A stretch of DNA of 64,000 bases from Planctomycetes bacterium ADurb.Bin069 (lineage in GTDB: Bacteria; Planctomycetota; UBA8108; UBA8890; UBA8898): NCBI GenBank assembly GCA_002070955.1, contig MWEK01000004.1, positions 124,001-188,000 on the forward strand, read 5' to 3'. The translations under genes and the position numbers were made by a program. Below the pieces are notes generated by a model that saw only the letters and a program-made list of their open reading frames with translations, ran no database searches and was not told the origin of the DNA. Positions 42,701 to 49,703 of this stretch are shown here, in pieces. How positions within the stretch are numbered: the first letter of the stretch is position 1; every line of letters begins with the position of its first letter.

Positions 42701-44943
42701 ACCGGCTCGGCCGCGCTGGCGCCCACGAAGGCGCGCAGGGCGTAGGTGTGCGGACCGGGGGCGACGTTCGTGTCGTTGAAGCCGGCCGCGCCGCCGGGCA
42801 GGACGGTGAGGAACGCGCCGTCCTTGAGGATCTCGACGCGATCGAAGATCTCCGGCTCGGTCCACGAGAGCGCGACGGTGGTGCCGTCGACGGCGCACGC
42901 AAGCTTGTAGGGCGGGCGGGGAACGTAGACCTCGCACGTCGCGGGGATGCTCGCGTGGGCGCCCAGGATGCCCGTGATTGCGTATGAAAGGGCGCCGTAG
43001 GGCGCATCGGCGTCGGTCCACGCGCAGGCATCGCCGGGAAGCTCCGCCAGCAGGACGCCGTTCCGCGCCACCCTGATCGCGTCGTACGCCATGCCGAGCG
43101 ACCAGGTCAAACTGACGACCTTGGCGTCGGCCGCGCATTCCGGCCTGCGGATCGGAAGCACCTGGACGTGGACGGTGCACTCCACCGCGCCGGCGGCAAT
43201 GCCGCCCGCCGCGATGCCGGCGACGGTGTAGACATGGGTGCCGACCGGCACGGCGAGGTCGGTGTAGCCGGTCGCAGCGCCCGGCAGGGTGGCGAGCGGC
43301 TCTCCGTCGCGCGTGACGACGAGCTCCTCGTAGTCGTAGTTGTTGGTCCAGGCAAGGATGACATCCAGGAGCGTCGTCACGCAGGTGAGATCGCTGGGTC
43401 CTGGCAGGGATTCGCCGAGGAACACGCTGACCTGCCCCGCGCAGGACAGGTTGTCGGGGCTTTGGCGCGGCACGCCGACGGCGAAGTCAGGCCCCCCGTC
43501 GCCGTCGTGGTCGCCGGCGCGGGACAGGGCCTCCCCGAAGGCCGCGTTGGTGCGCGCGCCGAGAATCGTGCGGCTCGCGACGGCGGCGATGCCGGAGCTC
43601 TGCGGCCAAACCGCGCGCCCGTTGAGGACATAGACCGCGCCGGCCAGGGGCAGAACGCCGTTGGAGACTTCCGGCGCGCCGATGGCGATATCGGCCAGGC
43701 CATCGGCGTTCACGTCGCCCACGGCGGCGAGGGCCAGGCCGAGATATCCGTAGGAAAAGGCGCCGGTGATGACGGCCCCTTTGTCGCCGAGCGTGTTTGT
43801 CGCGAGCGCCGCGGGCAGGGCAGCGCCGCCGAAGAGGATGTAGGCGCTGCCCGCCAGCTTGGCGCCGCCCCGCGGGGCCCCCGCGACGAGGTCGGAAAAC
43901 CCATCGCCGTTCACGTCCGCGCCGGCCAGCGCCCAGCCCAGCTTGATGCTGTTGGCGCGGCCCGAGAACCTGAGGCCGATGCCGTCGAGGCTCGCGCCCG
44001 AGTTGATCGTCGCCGGCAGATCGCGGGCGCCGAAAATCACCAGAACCTCGCCGGCGTCGGTGTATCCGCCGGTGTCCATGTAGGGCGCGCCCACGGCGAA
44101 GTCATCGATGCCGTCGCCGTTAATGTCGCCGCTGCCCGCCACGGCCATGCCGAGGCGCGCGTAGCTCTGACAGCCCTCGATGGTGACATCGGCGTCGCGT
44201 TCCAGATCGATGATCGCGCGGCGGGGGCCGCCGCCGAAGATAATGTACGCGCGGCCCGACTGGTCCAGGGAGCACTTGGTCTTAGGAGAGGCGTACGGCG
44301 CGCCGATGATGAGGTCGGGCATGCCGTCGCCGTTGACATCGCCCGCGGCCGCGATGGCGAAGCCGGCCTGCTCGCCGGGGCCGGCGCCTACGATGCGCGT
44401 CGCGCTCAACGCGTCGATGTCGATGGCGGCGGGCAGGTCCGCCGCGCCGTAGATGATCTGGACGGCGCCCGTGTAGGCGACCTTGTCATCGTCATCGCCG
44501 TCCACGTGGCCGAGCGCGCCGGGGAGACCGACGGCGAGGTCGTTGAACCCGTCGCCGTCGAAATCCCCGAGGCCCGCCACCGACGCTCCGAGGAGCGAGT
44601 TCTTCTTGGCGGTGAAAATGGTGGCGAGCGCCGTCGCGCCCGTCACCGGGATCGCGCCTCGGGCGCCCGCGGGCGCGGCGAGGACATAGGCTTTGCCGCA
44701 GGGGAGGCCGTTCTCCTTGGCGTTGGGAGCCCCGGCGATCAGCTCCGCCCGGCCGTCGCCGTTGAGATCTCCGGCGTAGGCGACGCTGGTGCCGAGCCGA
44801 GCGGAGCTCACGGCGCCTTCCCACACGAGATCGCCGGGGACCGAGCCGGAGCCGCTGGCGCAGGAAGGGTCGCACGCGAACGCCGGCGCGACGCATAGAC
44901 TCAACGTTAGGAACATCCCGCGGACAAGAATGTCTCTACACAT
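39712..44943 (-). CDS. giant secreted protein: seven FG-GAP blades, 14 Fn3-like repeats, dockerin-like tail
   Basis: 1743 residues from the ATG at 44943 (GGAGG upstream), with a signal peptide ending near AFACD. Residues ~30-500 hold seven FG-GAP units (GDLNGDGRAELIAGAP, GDFDGDGFNDLAVGLP, GDVNGDGMPDLIIGAP and so on), enough for one integrin-alpha-like seven-bladed propeller with calcium-binding DxDGD loops. About 14 Fn3-like repeats of ~78 residues follow, each with LxCxxxxxxVxLxW, a YDxIxVxRNG strand and LPG; a Cys near each end suggests one disulfide per repeat. The last ~85 residues are a dockerin-like EF-hand pair (RGDANADRTVDLADVVF, DAADANDDGRIDTSDTVYTIDFLF). It is presumably a surface or extracellular adhesin; no enzyme domain is seen. 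Confidence 0.9.
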   Translation of the reverse strand: MCRDILVRGMFLTLSLCVAPAFACDPSCASGSGSVPGDLVWEGAVSSARLGTSVAYAGDLNGDGRAELIAGAPNAKENGLPCGKAYVLAAPAGARGAIPVTGATALATIFTAKKNSLLGASVAGLGDFDGDGFNDLAVGLPGALGHVDGDDDDKVAYTGAVQIIYGAADLPAAIDIDALSATRIVGAGPGEQAGFAIAAAGDVNGDGMPDLIIGAPYASPKTKCSLDQSGRAYIIFGGGPRRAIIDLERDADVTIEGCQSYARLGMAVAGSGDINGDGIDDFAVGAPYMDTGGYTDAGEVLVIFGARDLPATINSGASLDGIGLRFSGRANSIKLGWALAGADVNGDGFSDLVAGAPRGGAKLAGSAYILFGGAALPAALATNTLGDKGAVITGAFSYGYLGLALAAVGDVNADGLADIAIGAPEVSNGVLPLAGAVYVLNGRAVWPQSSGIAAVASRTILGARTNAAFGEALSRAGDHDGDGGPDFAVGVPRQSPDNLSCAGQVSVFLGESLPGPSDLTCVTTLLDVILAWTNNYDYEELVVTRDGEPLATLPGAATGYTDLAVPVGTHVYTVAGIAAGGIAAGAVECTVHVQVLPIRRPECAADAKVVSLTWSLGMAYDAIRVARNGVLLAELPGDACAWTDADAPYGALSYAITGILGAHASIPATCEVYVPRPPYKLACAVDGTTVALSWTEPEIFDRVEILKDGAFLTVLPGGAAGFNDTNVAPGPHTYALRAFVGASAAEPVVCLVTVVPAPFDASCAAAEFAVAMEWNLAADYDAIAVFIDGERVATLPGDARTFALDGLAPGVHLIEAAGELEGVLSARVPCTVEILAPPADLVCAAEGGRVVLAWRNGSTYGEIVVLRDGAEIAHLPGGTNTFTDTNAAPGPHAYEIYGAADRAVSARAACEITVLDPPVDFTCAAVGNVVKLTWVNTSAYEEIVIARDGATVATLPGTATDYVDSGVARGSHVYTLQGFAGDSRSVDALCETVSLGAPSALACTALGAAVTLAWTNGDAYDAIRVLRNATLLAVLPGGAQEYVDTTVAAGQTYDYEIIGATGASISEPASCRMALPLAPVALACTAAGNRVRLSWEIAGAADAVVVTRDAAKVAELPAGTTVFEEPVPVPGVYVYGVSTVLGDAQSAPVQCTVATIAPPEAFTCVAAGGVVTLNWTVAEGYDALVLSRNGAEIARLPGDAVAYQDGGIAPGDYVYTLVAESGRSTASASCEVHAPAPPANLNCFVVEGAITLSWENAEAYDEIVLFRNEVQHAVLSGDSVTYRDAEAEPGTVYAYVLVARRGLDRTPPAACTLKIPAPVTELECTVAGDDVTLRWTAGDAYDQIRITRNGQTISSSLPGTTTAYEDRALAPGSYAYEVTGLIGGARSPAARCEVVVVPAPAELVCAIVAEAGKVRLAWTNPALYEGIAIARNGEEIARLPGSAVEFIEEAPEPGTWVYAVTGAAFGSESPPATCALAVLEPPSAVECAADGATITLSWVLGGTYAEIRVLRNGALIATLPGTDTSFTDHDRPPGTYVYRLIGAGAPGSGSCASAPCTVEAVAPPEQLLCSASMSGASMTVALRWSLAGGYDSQIIERSGPDGSEFIAQIGGTETTYTDSVGKQGIYTYRVIANIGLNSAPSEPCTVEIAQPRFLRGDANADRTVDLADVVFTLNALFRGGPQPPCRDAADANDDGRIDTSDTVYTIDFLFRDGPPPPPPFPQIGFDPTPDPYAPGGDLGCEAY

Positions 44944-45070
44944 GGCCGCTCCTCCGAAGGCGAACGTTCCACATGGTCCAGCGCGGAGGCCGGTCAGGAA
45001 ACCTCGTCAAGATCTTCCGCGCAAATAACAACCAGTACGCAGATCTCTATCATACATCGCAATGGGAGGC

Positions 45071-45096
45071 GAAAACAAGACGGTGCCACGCCGTCT
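45071..45096 (-). terminator. intrinsic terminator of the retron unit
   Basis: On the minus strand AGACGG pairs with CCGTCT around a 7-base loop and is followed by TGTTTTC. It lies about 55 bases after the reverse transcriptase stop codon. Confidence 0.65.
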
Positions 45097-45149
45097 ACCG
45101 GATCGAGCGTGCCGGCGGCGCGGCTCGACGGTCGTAAACGGCGTTGACG

Positions 45150-46235
45150 TCACTGTTTGAGCAACGCGAGCAGCTTGCGGGCGTGTTTCCCGGCTTCCTC
45201 GGGGTGGAAGCACTGCAGGAAGGCGAGCTCCCCGCGAAGGCGGGCGGGGGCGGCCTTGGCGCCGTCGCGTCCCGTGGCCAGGCGGTGCACCTCGGCGCGC
45301 AGGCGGCGGCGCCAGAGGCGGGGAATGCCGACGCGTTCGTTGACCACCAAGCCGCAGACTTCCTGGCGCCGGCCGCGCCGGAGGATGCGCGTCTTCTTTT
45401 CGTTGAGGGTGAAGCCTTCCTCGGCGACGAAGGCGCGCACGGCCTTGAGGATCTTGGGGGTGTCGGGGCCGCCCGAGAAAATCATGTCGTCGGCGTAGCG
45501 CGTGTACTCGATCCCGCGGGACCGGGTCAGGGCCGCGAGGCGGCGGTCGAGGCGCCGCAGAACGAGATTGGCGATCATGGGGCTGGTCGGCGCGCCTTGG
45601 GGCAGGCGCCCCTGGTAGGTCGTGAGTGCGGCGAGGAGATTCGAGACGCGCGGGTTGACGATGAGGCTGCGGAAGACGCCCCACACGCGCCGGACCGTGA
45701 TGGTCGGGAAGAAATTCTCGATGTCGCAGCACACGACGACTTCCTTGTGGGCGTGGGGCGCGGCGGCGGTGCCGATGGACCGGCCGCGCACGAAGCCGTG
45801 GACGCAATCCGGCAGGTCGGTCTGCTCCAGAATCCGCCGGAGGATGCGGCGCTGGACGAATTTCAGGAGCGCCATGGGCTCCTCGATCCTGCGGGGTTCC
45901 CGGCCGGGGCGGGGGATTTCCCGCACCTTGTACTTCTCGGTGTCCCGCAGGAAGTAGGCGATGAAACGCATGAGCTTGGGCTCGAGCCTCAGCCAGTGCG
46001 TCATGACGCCGATGGCGAAATCGATCTCCTCGCGCTTGCGGCCGAAGAGCAAGCGCGGCCGGTGCCAGACGATCTTGCGCGGGAGCCTGGTGCCCGGGAT
46101 GCATTCGGCGGAGGGGCCTTTGAAGGCCGACCAGGGCCCGAGGGTCTTGTCGACCCGCTTGCGGTCGTAAGGCTTTTCCTTGCGGTTCGTGAGGAGTCGA
46201 ATGAGGTCCATAATGAGGTACGCAACGAAGTCCAA
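45150..46235 (-). CDS. retron-type reverse transcriptase
   Basis: 361 residues from a TTG at 46235 (GGAG 6 bp upstream); an ATG at 46211 is the alternative start and lacks a site. The first ~110 residues are an extension of unknown fold. The RT core has RRIEEPMALLKFVQRRIL, HGFVRGRSIGTAAAPHAH (retron xAxxH region, about 145-162), VVCCDIENFFPTI (first catalytic Asp), LPQGAPTSPMIANLVLRRLD, YADDMIFSGG (catalytic YADD at 247-250, with the FS that follows in retrons), GFTLNEKKTR and VCGLVVN (retron VTG-like motif). The QG and SP residues argue against a diversity-generating RT, and no maturase or endonuclease domain of a group II intron follows. It should reverse-transcribe the upstream msr-msd RNA into branched msDNA. 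No effector gene is fused or adjacent. Confidence 0.88.
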   Translation of the reverse strand: MDFVAYLIMDLIRLLTNRKEKPYDRKRVDKTLGPWSAFKGPSAECIPGTRLPRKIVWHRPRLLFGRKREEIDFAIGVMTHWLRLEPKLMRFIAYFLRDTEKYKVREIPRPGREPRRIEEPMALLKFVQRRILRRILEQTDLPDCVHGFVRGRSIGTAAAPHAHKEVVVCCDIENFFPTITVRRVWGVFRSLIVNPRVSNLLAALTTYQGRLPQGAPTSPMIANLVLRRLDRRLAALTRSRGIEYTRYADDMIFSGGPDTPKILKAVRAFVAEEGFTLNEKKTRILRRGRRQEVCGLVVNERVGIPRLWRRRLRAEVHRLATGRDGAKAAPARLRGELAFLQCFHPEEAGKHARKLLALLKQ

Positions 46236-46275
46236 GTTCTGCTCCGGACGAGCCTGCCGCGGCGGCAGATCAAGA

Positions 46276-46412
46276 GGTCCGCGGGCCCGTTTACCGAACG
46301 TGCTTGTGCGCTAGCTTTCCATGGCTTTACGCCGCAGGCGTAAAGCTGCTGCACCGAAGGGCGTATGCGGCGAAACGCCGCACCCGATCTAAACGTGCCG
46401 GTCCCGCGGACC
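46276..46412 (-). ncRNA. candidate retron msr-msd RNA
   Basis: Immediately upstream of the RT on the same strand. A 14-base inverted repeat with one mismatch bounds it: a1 at 46412-46399 (GGTCCGCGGGACCG) and a2 at 46289-46276 (CGGGCCCGCGGACC), 109 bp apart. After a1 comes TTTAG, a plausible branching guanosine context. Next is a perfect 7-bp stem with a UUU loop (46382-46366; TGCGGCG-TTT-CGCCGCA), like the msr hairpin retron RTs recognise. Then comes a perfect 10-bp hairpin with a 3-base loop (46346-46324) for the msd. The RT start lies 41 bases after a2. The structure is read by eye; msDNA production is inference. Confidence 0.72.
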
Positions 46413-46419
46413 ACGGCTA

Positions 46420-46448
46420 CTAATACCGCAGACCGCCGTGGGAATCAA
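46420..46448 (-). promoter_or_regulatory. promoter of the retron RNA
   Basis: Minus strand: TTGATT (46448-46443), exactly 17 bp, TATTAG (46425-46420). Transcription would start about 7 bases on, at the first bases of a1, which is where msr RNAs begin. Confidence 0.6.
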
Positions 46449-46472
46449 GGATGAAACGTTCCGCCACGTCGA

Positions 46473-46501
46473 TTGACCCCCTCATATTTCTACGCTACCC
46501 T
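46473..46501 (+). promoter_or_regulatory. promoter of the tRNA-Arg gene
   Basis: TTGACC (46473-46478), 17 bp, TACCCT (46496-46501), ten bases before the mature tRNA 5' end. It points away from the retron promoter. Confidence 0.5.
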
Positions 46502-46511
46502 ATACCGCAAT

Positions 46512-46588
46512 GTCCCCGTAGCTCAGTTGGATAGAGCGGCGGTTTCCTAAACCGCAGGTCGCGTGTTCGAATCACGCCGGGGATACCA
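46512..46588 (+). tRNA. tRNA-Arg (anticodon CCU)
   Basis: 77 nucleotides including an encoded CCA end. Acceptor GTCCCCG pairs with CGGGGAT (G-U at the end); D arm GCTC/GAGC with loop AGTTGGATA; anticodon arm GCGGT/ACCGC with loop TTCCTAA giving anticodon CCT; T arm GCGTG/CACGC with loop TTCGAAT. It reads AGG codons. It lies at the boundary between GC-rich sequence and a lower-GC segment, a common place for integration. Confidence 0.95.
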
Positions 46589-46598
46589 GACATAACAC

Positions 46599-46632
46599 AA
46601 GGCCGCCAAACAGGTTAGGCGGCCTTTTCCTT
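46599..46632 (+). terminator. intrinsic terminator after tRNA-Arg
   Basis: A 9-bp stem, AAGGCCGCC (46599-46607) with GGCGGCCTT (46618-46626), followed by TTCCTTTC, ten bases after the tRNA CCA. Confidence 0.8.
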
Positions 46633-46813
46633 TCTCGGCCAAGGTGGGTTTGGGGCGCTTTCCGGGGATTTTCTGCGTATCTTCTACCGATTCCGACGGC
46701 GATTGCCGGTCACCGTAATGCGTATATATTTTTTGGTTGGCTTCGTAGGAAAGAATGAGGTAGAGACAGCAGCCCCGCGCTACGTATCCTCGCCGCCAGG
46801 GCATCTTCACGCG

Positions 46814-46840
46814 AAAAAAACTCCCCGCGGGCTGGGGGAA
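46814..46840 (-). terminator. intrinsic terminator of the PD40 gene
   Basis: On the minus strand TCCCC pairs with GGGGA around CAGCCCGC, followed by G and seven T residues. It lies about 65 bases after the stop codon at 46905. Between the tRNA terminator and this site I see no gene. Confidence 0.7.
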
Positions 46841-46904
46841 TTCCTCTCTTCAGCTTGCCTCGCGGCCTTCCCCCAAATCCTGTTTTGGGCTTTATCGCGA
46901 ATCC

Positions 46905-49472
46905 TCAGCTTCCTCCCGATTCGCTGTGTCTCGGCAATAGCGTGTAAGTGACACGCAGGAGCATCGTCTCTCGGATCGCCAGGAACTCCAGGACGTCGCC
47001 GGTGCGGGAGAAACTGGTCCCGATTATGGCTTCATCGTACTCCGGTCCAGATTCTCCGTCGACGACCACGACCCACTTTGAACCCTTCTTGGCTGAATAC
47101 GCCAGTCGTTTTCCGTCGGGGCTGAAGACGAGAGATTCTTTCCCAATATCGTCGTACTCCGGTCCTAGTTTTCCGTCGACGACGACGACCCTTTTTGAAC
47201 CTTTCCAGGCGCCATACGCCAGTCGTTTTCCGTCGGGGCTGAAGACGAGTGGTTCTTGTAAAATTCCGTCGCACTCCGGTCCTGGATTGCCGTCGACGAC
47301 CAGGACCTCTTTTGGACCCTTCCAGGCGACATACAGCAGTCGCTTTTCGTCGGGGCTGAAGAAGGGCGATCCTTTTGCAATACGGTCGTACTCCGGTCCT
47401 GGTTCGCCGTCGATGACCACGATCCTTTTTGAGCCCTGCTCGGCTACATACACCAGCCGCTTTCCGTCGGAGCTGAAGAAGGGCGATCCTTTTGCAATAC
47501 GGTCGTACTCCGGTCCTGGTTCGCCGTCGACGACCACGACCCACTTTGACCCCTTCTTGGCCTCATACGCCAGTCGCTTTCCGTCCGGGCTGACGGTGAC
47601 CTTTCCAATCCAGTCGTACTCGGGTCCTGGTTCTCCATCGACGACGACGACCATTTTTAAACCCTTCCGGGCCTCATACACGAGTCGCTTTCCGTCCGGG
47701 GCGAAATAGAGATATCCAATCCAGTCGTACTCAGGTCCTGGTTCGCCGTCGACGACCACGACCCTTTTTGATCCTTTCCTGGCGCCATACACCAGCCGCT
47801 TTCCGTCGGGGCTGAAGGTGATCGTTTCAATCCAGTCGTACTCGGGTCCTGGTTCTCCGTCGACGACGACCGATTGTGAATACCTCCGGAATTCAGGCAT
47901 CAGTCGCTTTCCGTCGGAGCTGAAGAGTGGTTCTTGTTCAATAGCTGTTTCATACACCACTCGCTTTCCATCGGGGCTGAAGGCGATCCGTCCAATCCCG
48001 TCGTACTCCGGTCCTTGTTCTCCGTCGATGACCGCGACTCTTCTTGAACCCTTCTTGGCCTCATACGCCAGCCGGTTTCCGTCCGGGCTGAAGGCGAGTG
48101 ACCATAGTCCAATTCCGTCGCACTCCGGTCCTGTTTCTCCGTCGACGACGACGACCCATTTTGGCCCCTTCTCAGCTACATACGCCAGTCGCTTTCCGTC
48201 GGGGCTGAAGGCGATCTGTCCAATCGAGTCGTACTCGGGTCCTGTTTCTCCGTCGACGACGACAACCCATTTTGACCCCTTCTCAGCTACATACACCAGT
48301 CGCTTTCCGTCGGGGCTGAAGGCGAGACGTGTAATAAAATCGTACTCCGGTCCTGGTTCTCTGTCGACGACCACGACTCTTTTTGAACCCTTCTGGGCCT
48401 CATACGCCAGCCGGTTTCCGTCCGGGCTGAAAGCGAGATTTCCAATCCTGTCGCACTCCGGTCCTGGTTTGCCATCGATGACAATGACCTGTTTTGACCC
48501 CTTCCGGGCTTCATACACCAGTCGCTTTCCGTCCGGGGTAAAGGCGCGACGTGCAATCAAGTCGTACTCCGGTCCAGGTTCTCCGTCGACGACTACGACT
48601 CTTTTTGAACCCTTCTTGGCCTCATACACCAGTCGCTTTCCGTCCGGGTCGAAATAGAGATATCCAATCCACTCGTACTCAGGTCCCGGTTCTCCGTTGT
48701 CGACCACGACCCACGCTGACCCCCTTTGTGCCCGATACACCAGCCGGTTTCCGTCCGGGGTGAAGGCGAGCTGTTCAATCCGGCCGCACACAGGTCCTGG
48801 TTTGCCATCGAGGAGAACCACGACTTGGCTATCTGCAGCGGATCCCAAATCTACCACATGCGCGATATGGAAACGGTCTGCGCTCAATTTACAATCGACA
48901 ACCCTGGCAGTCGACAATCCGAGCGTGATAGAGCCGAGCCGCTCTTCTTCTACCTTGTATTCCTCAGGGTTGTCGGCCGTGTCGGAAACCACCTGGGTCT
49001 TAGTCCCGGCGCGGCTGCTCCACAGCGGATGGCCCCCCACAAGGTAGGCTGCCGGGACAATGGCGAGGGCAAGAACGGGCGCGATTGCCGCGCGCCGGAC
49101 CCCATGCGCCGCCTTCCGTGAATACCCCGCGACGCAAGGCGAAACAGGGGCCACGGGCGGCACGCGAGCCCCAGGCTGCTCAGCCGCCGAGGCCGATCCG
49201 TCAGGCGTTGCAAGGGACGCTCCCGCAGTTGAAGCCGCGCGCCCCTGGCACGTATCCCCGACCTGTCGGCTCGCGGAGGCGCCGGCGCCTTCCTTCCCTG
49301 CCTGGCCGATCGGCTCGAGCTCCTCTTGGCACTCTTCAGACAGGCCCTTCGCGGCACGTTTATGAAAAGGGGGCGGCACCAGCGCCCCGCACTTCGCGCA
49401 GCGGATCCTCTCGCCAGAGAACTCACCCGGGGCTGTGTGCAGCGCGCCGCAGGCTAGACAGCGAAAAGACAT
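46905..49472 (-). CDS. zinc-ribbon membrane protein with 16 PD40 (WD40-like) repeats
   Basis: 855 residues from an ATG preceded by AGGAGGTGA. The N-terminus is a zinc ribbon, C5-x2-C8 ... C25-x2-C28 (CLACG / CAKCG), then a low-complexity linker. One membrane helix near residue 133-150 (IAPVLALAIVPAAYLVGG) puts the rest outside. From ~210 to the end are 16 units of about 37-42 residues with the core FSPDGKRLVY-A-KGSK-VVVVDGEPGPEYD-I, the PD40/TolB-type propeller strand pattern. This could form two propellers of 7-8 blades each. Units are very similar at the DNA level. No enzyme domain is present; the zinc ribbon plus propellers suggests a signalling or binding protein, which is inference. Base composition is lower in GC than the flanks. 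Confidence 0.85.
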   Translation of the reverse strand: MSFRCLACGALHTAPGEFSGERIRCAKCGALVPPPFHKRAAKGLSEECQEELEPIGQAGKEGAGASASRQVGDTCQGRAASTAGASLATPDGSASAAEQPGARVPPVAPVSPCVAGYSRKAAHGVRRAAIAPVLALAIVPAAYLVGGHPLWSSRAGTKTQVVSDTADNPEEYKVEEERLGSITLGLSTARVVDCKLSADRFHIAHVVDLGSAADSQVVVLLDGKPGPVCGRIEQLAFTPDGNRLVYRAQRGSAWVVVDNGEPGPEYEWIGYLYFDPDGKRLVYEAKKGSKRVVVVDGEPGPEYDLIARRAFTPDGKRLVYEARKGSKQVIVIDGKPGPECDRIGNLAFSPDGNRLAYEAQKGSKRVVVVDREPGPEYDFITRLAFSPDGKRLVYVAEKGSKWVVVVDGETGPEYDSIGQIAFSPDGKRLAYVAEKGPKWVVVVDGETGPECDGIGLWSLAFSPDGNRLAYEAKKGSRRVAVIDGEQGPEYDGIGRIAFSPDGKRVVYETAIEQEPLFSSDGKRLMPEFRRYSQSVVVDGEPGPEYDWIETITFSPDGKRLVYGARKGSKRVVVVDGEPGPEYDWIGYLYFAPDGKRLVYEARKGLKMVVVVDGEPGPEYDWIGKVTVSPDGKRLAYEAKKGSKWVVVVDGEPGPEYDRIAKGSPFFSSDGKRLVYVAEQGSKRIVVIDGEPGPEYDRIAKGSPFFSPDEKRLLYVAWKGPKEVLVVDGNPGPECDGILQEPLVFSPDGKRLAYGAWKGSKRVVVVDGKLGPEYDDIGKESLVFSPDGKRLAYSAKKGSKWVVVVDGESGPEYDEAIIGTSFSRTGDVLEFLAIRETMLLRVTYTLLPRHSESGGS
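47010..48840. repeat. tandem PD40-coding repeat array
   Basis: About 16 tandem units of 111-130 bp, each encoding one PD40 strand set. Blocks such as 'cgtcgacgaccacgaccc', 'cagtcgctttccgtc' and 'cgtactccggtcctgg' recur almost unchanged. This suggests recent expansion by unequal recombination. Confidence 0.85.
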
Positions 49473-49703
49473 GGTACGGTCACCTCCTCATTTATCGCAG
49501 CCGTTCATTTGTCCGCGCCGTCCAAGCTCATTTTTGCGGACAGACACGCAAAGACCGGCGGCCGAGCGTCCTCCCTGAACAACGCCGTGATCATGATCCA
49601 GCGAAGAGGAGCATCCGTTCTCGCAAGAGCCTGCCGCCGTCGCACTTCGGGTTCGGCTCAGTTTTTTACGACACGGGCAAACCCGGAAACTCGCTGGACT
49701 ATT

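Noticed and set aside
44944..45149. Possible retron effector downstream of the RT
   Set aside because: The 206 bp contain the RT terminator and no open frame with a start and ribosome site.
45150..46235. RT as part of a group II intron or a diversity-generating retroelement
   Set aside because: No intron domain V/VI hairpin, maturase or endonuclease domain is visible, and the motif is QGAPTSP rather than the SQ type of diversity-generating RTs. No template/variable repeat pair was noticed.
46547..46810. Minus-strand open frame across the tRNA-Arg
   Set aside because: Its C-terminus ([10 protein letters not shown]) is the familiar artefact of reading a tRNA 3' end backwards; the tRNA itself folds perfectly.
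46633..46904. Possible small effector gene between tRNA and the PD40 gene
   Set aside because: Frames here are short, lack ribosome sites and are interrupted by the PD40 gene terminator.
46905..48900. CRISPR array
   Set aside because: The repeats are about 111-130 bp, in frame and coding for PD40 propeller strands, with no short direct repeats and unique spacers.
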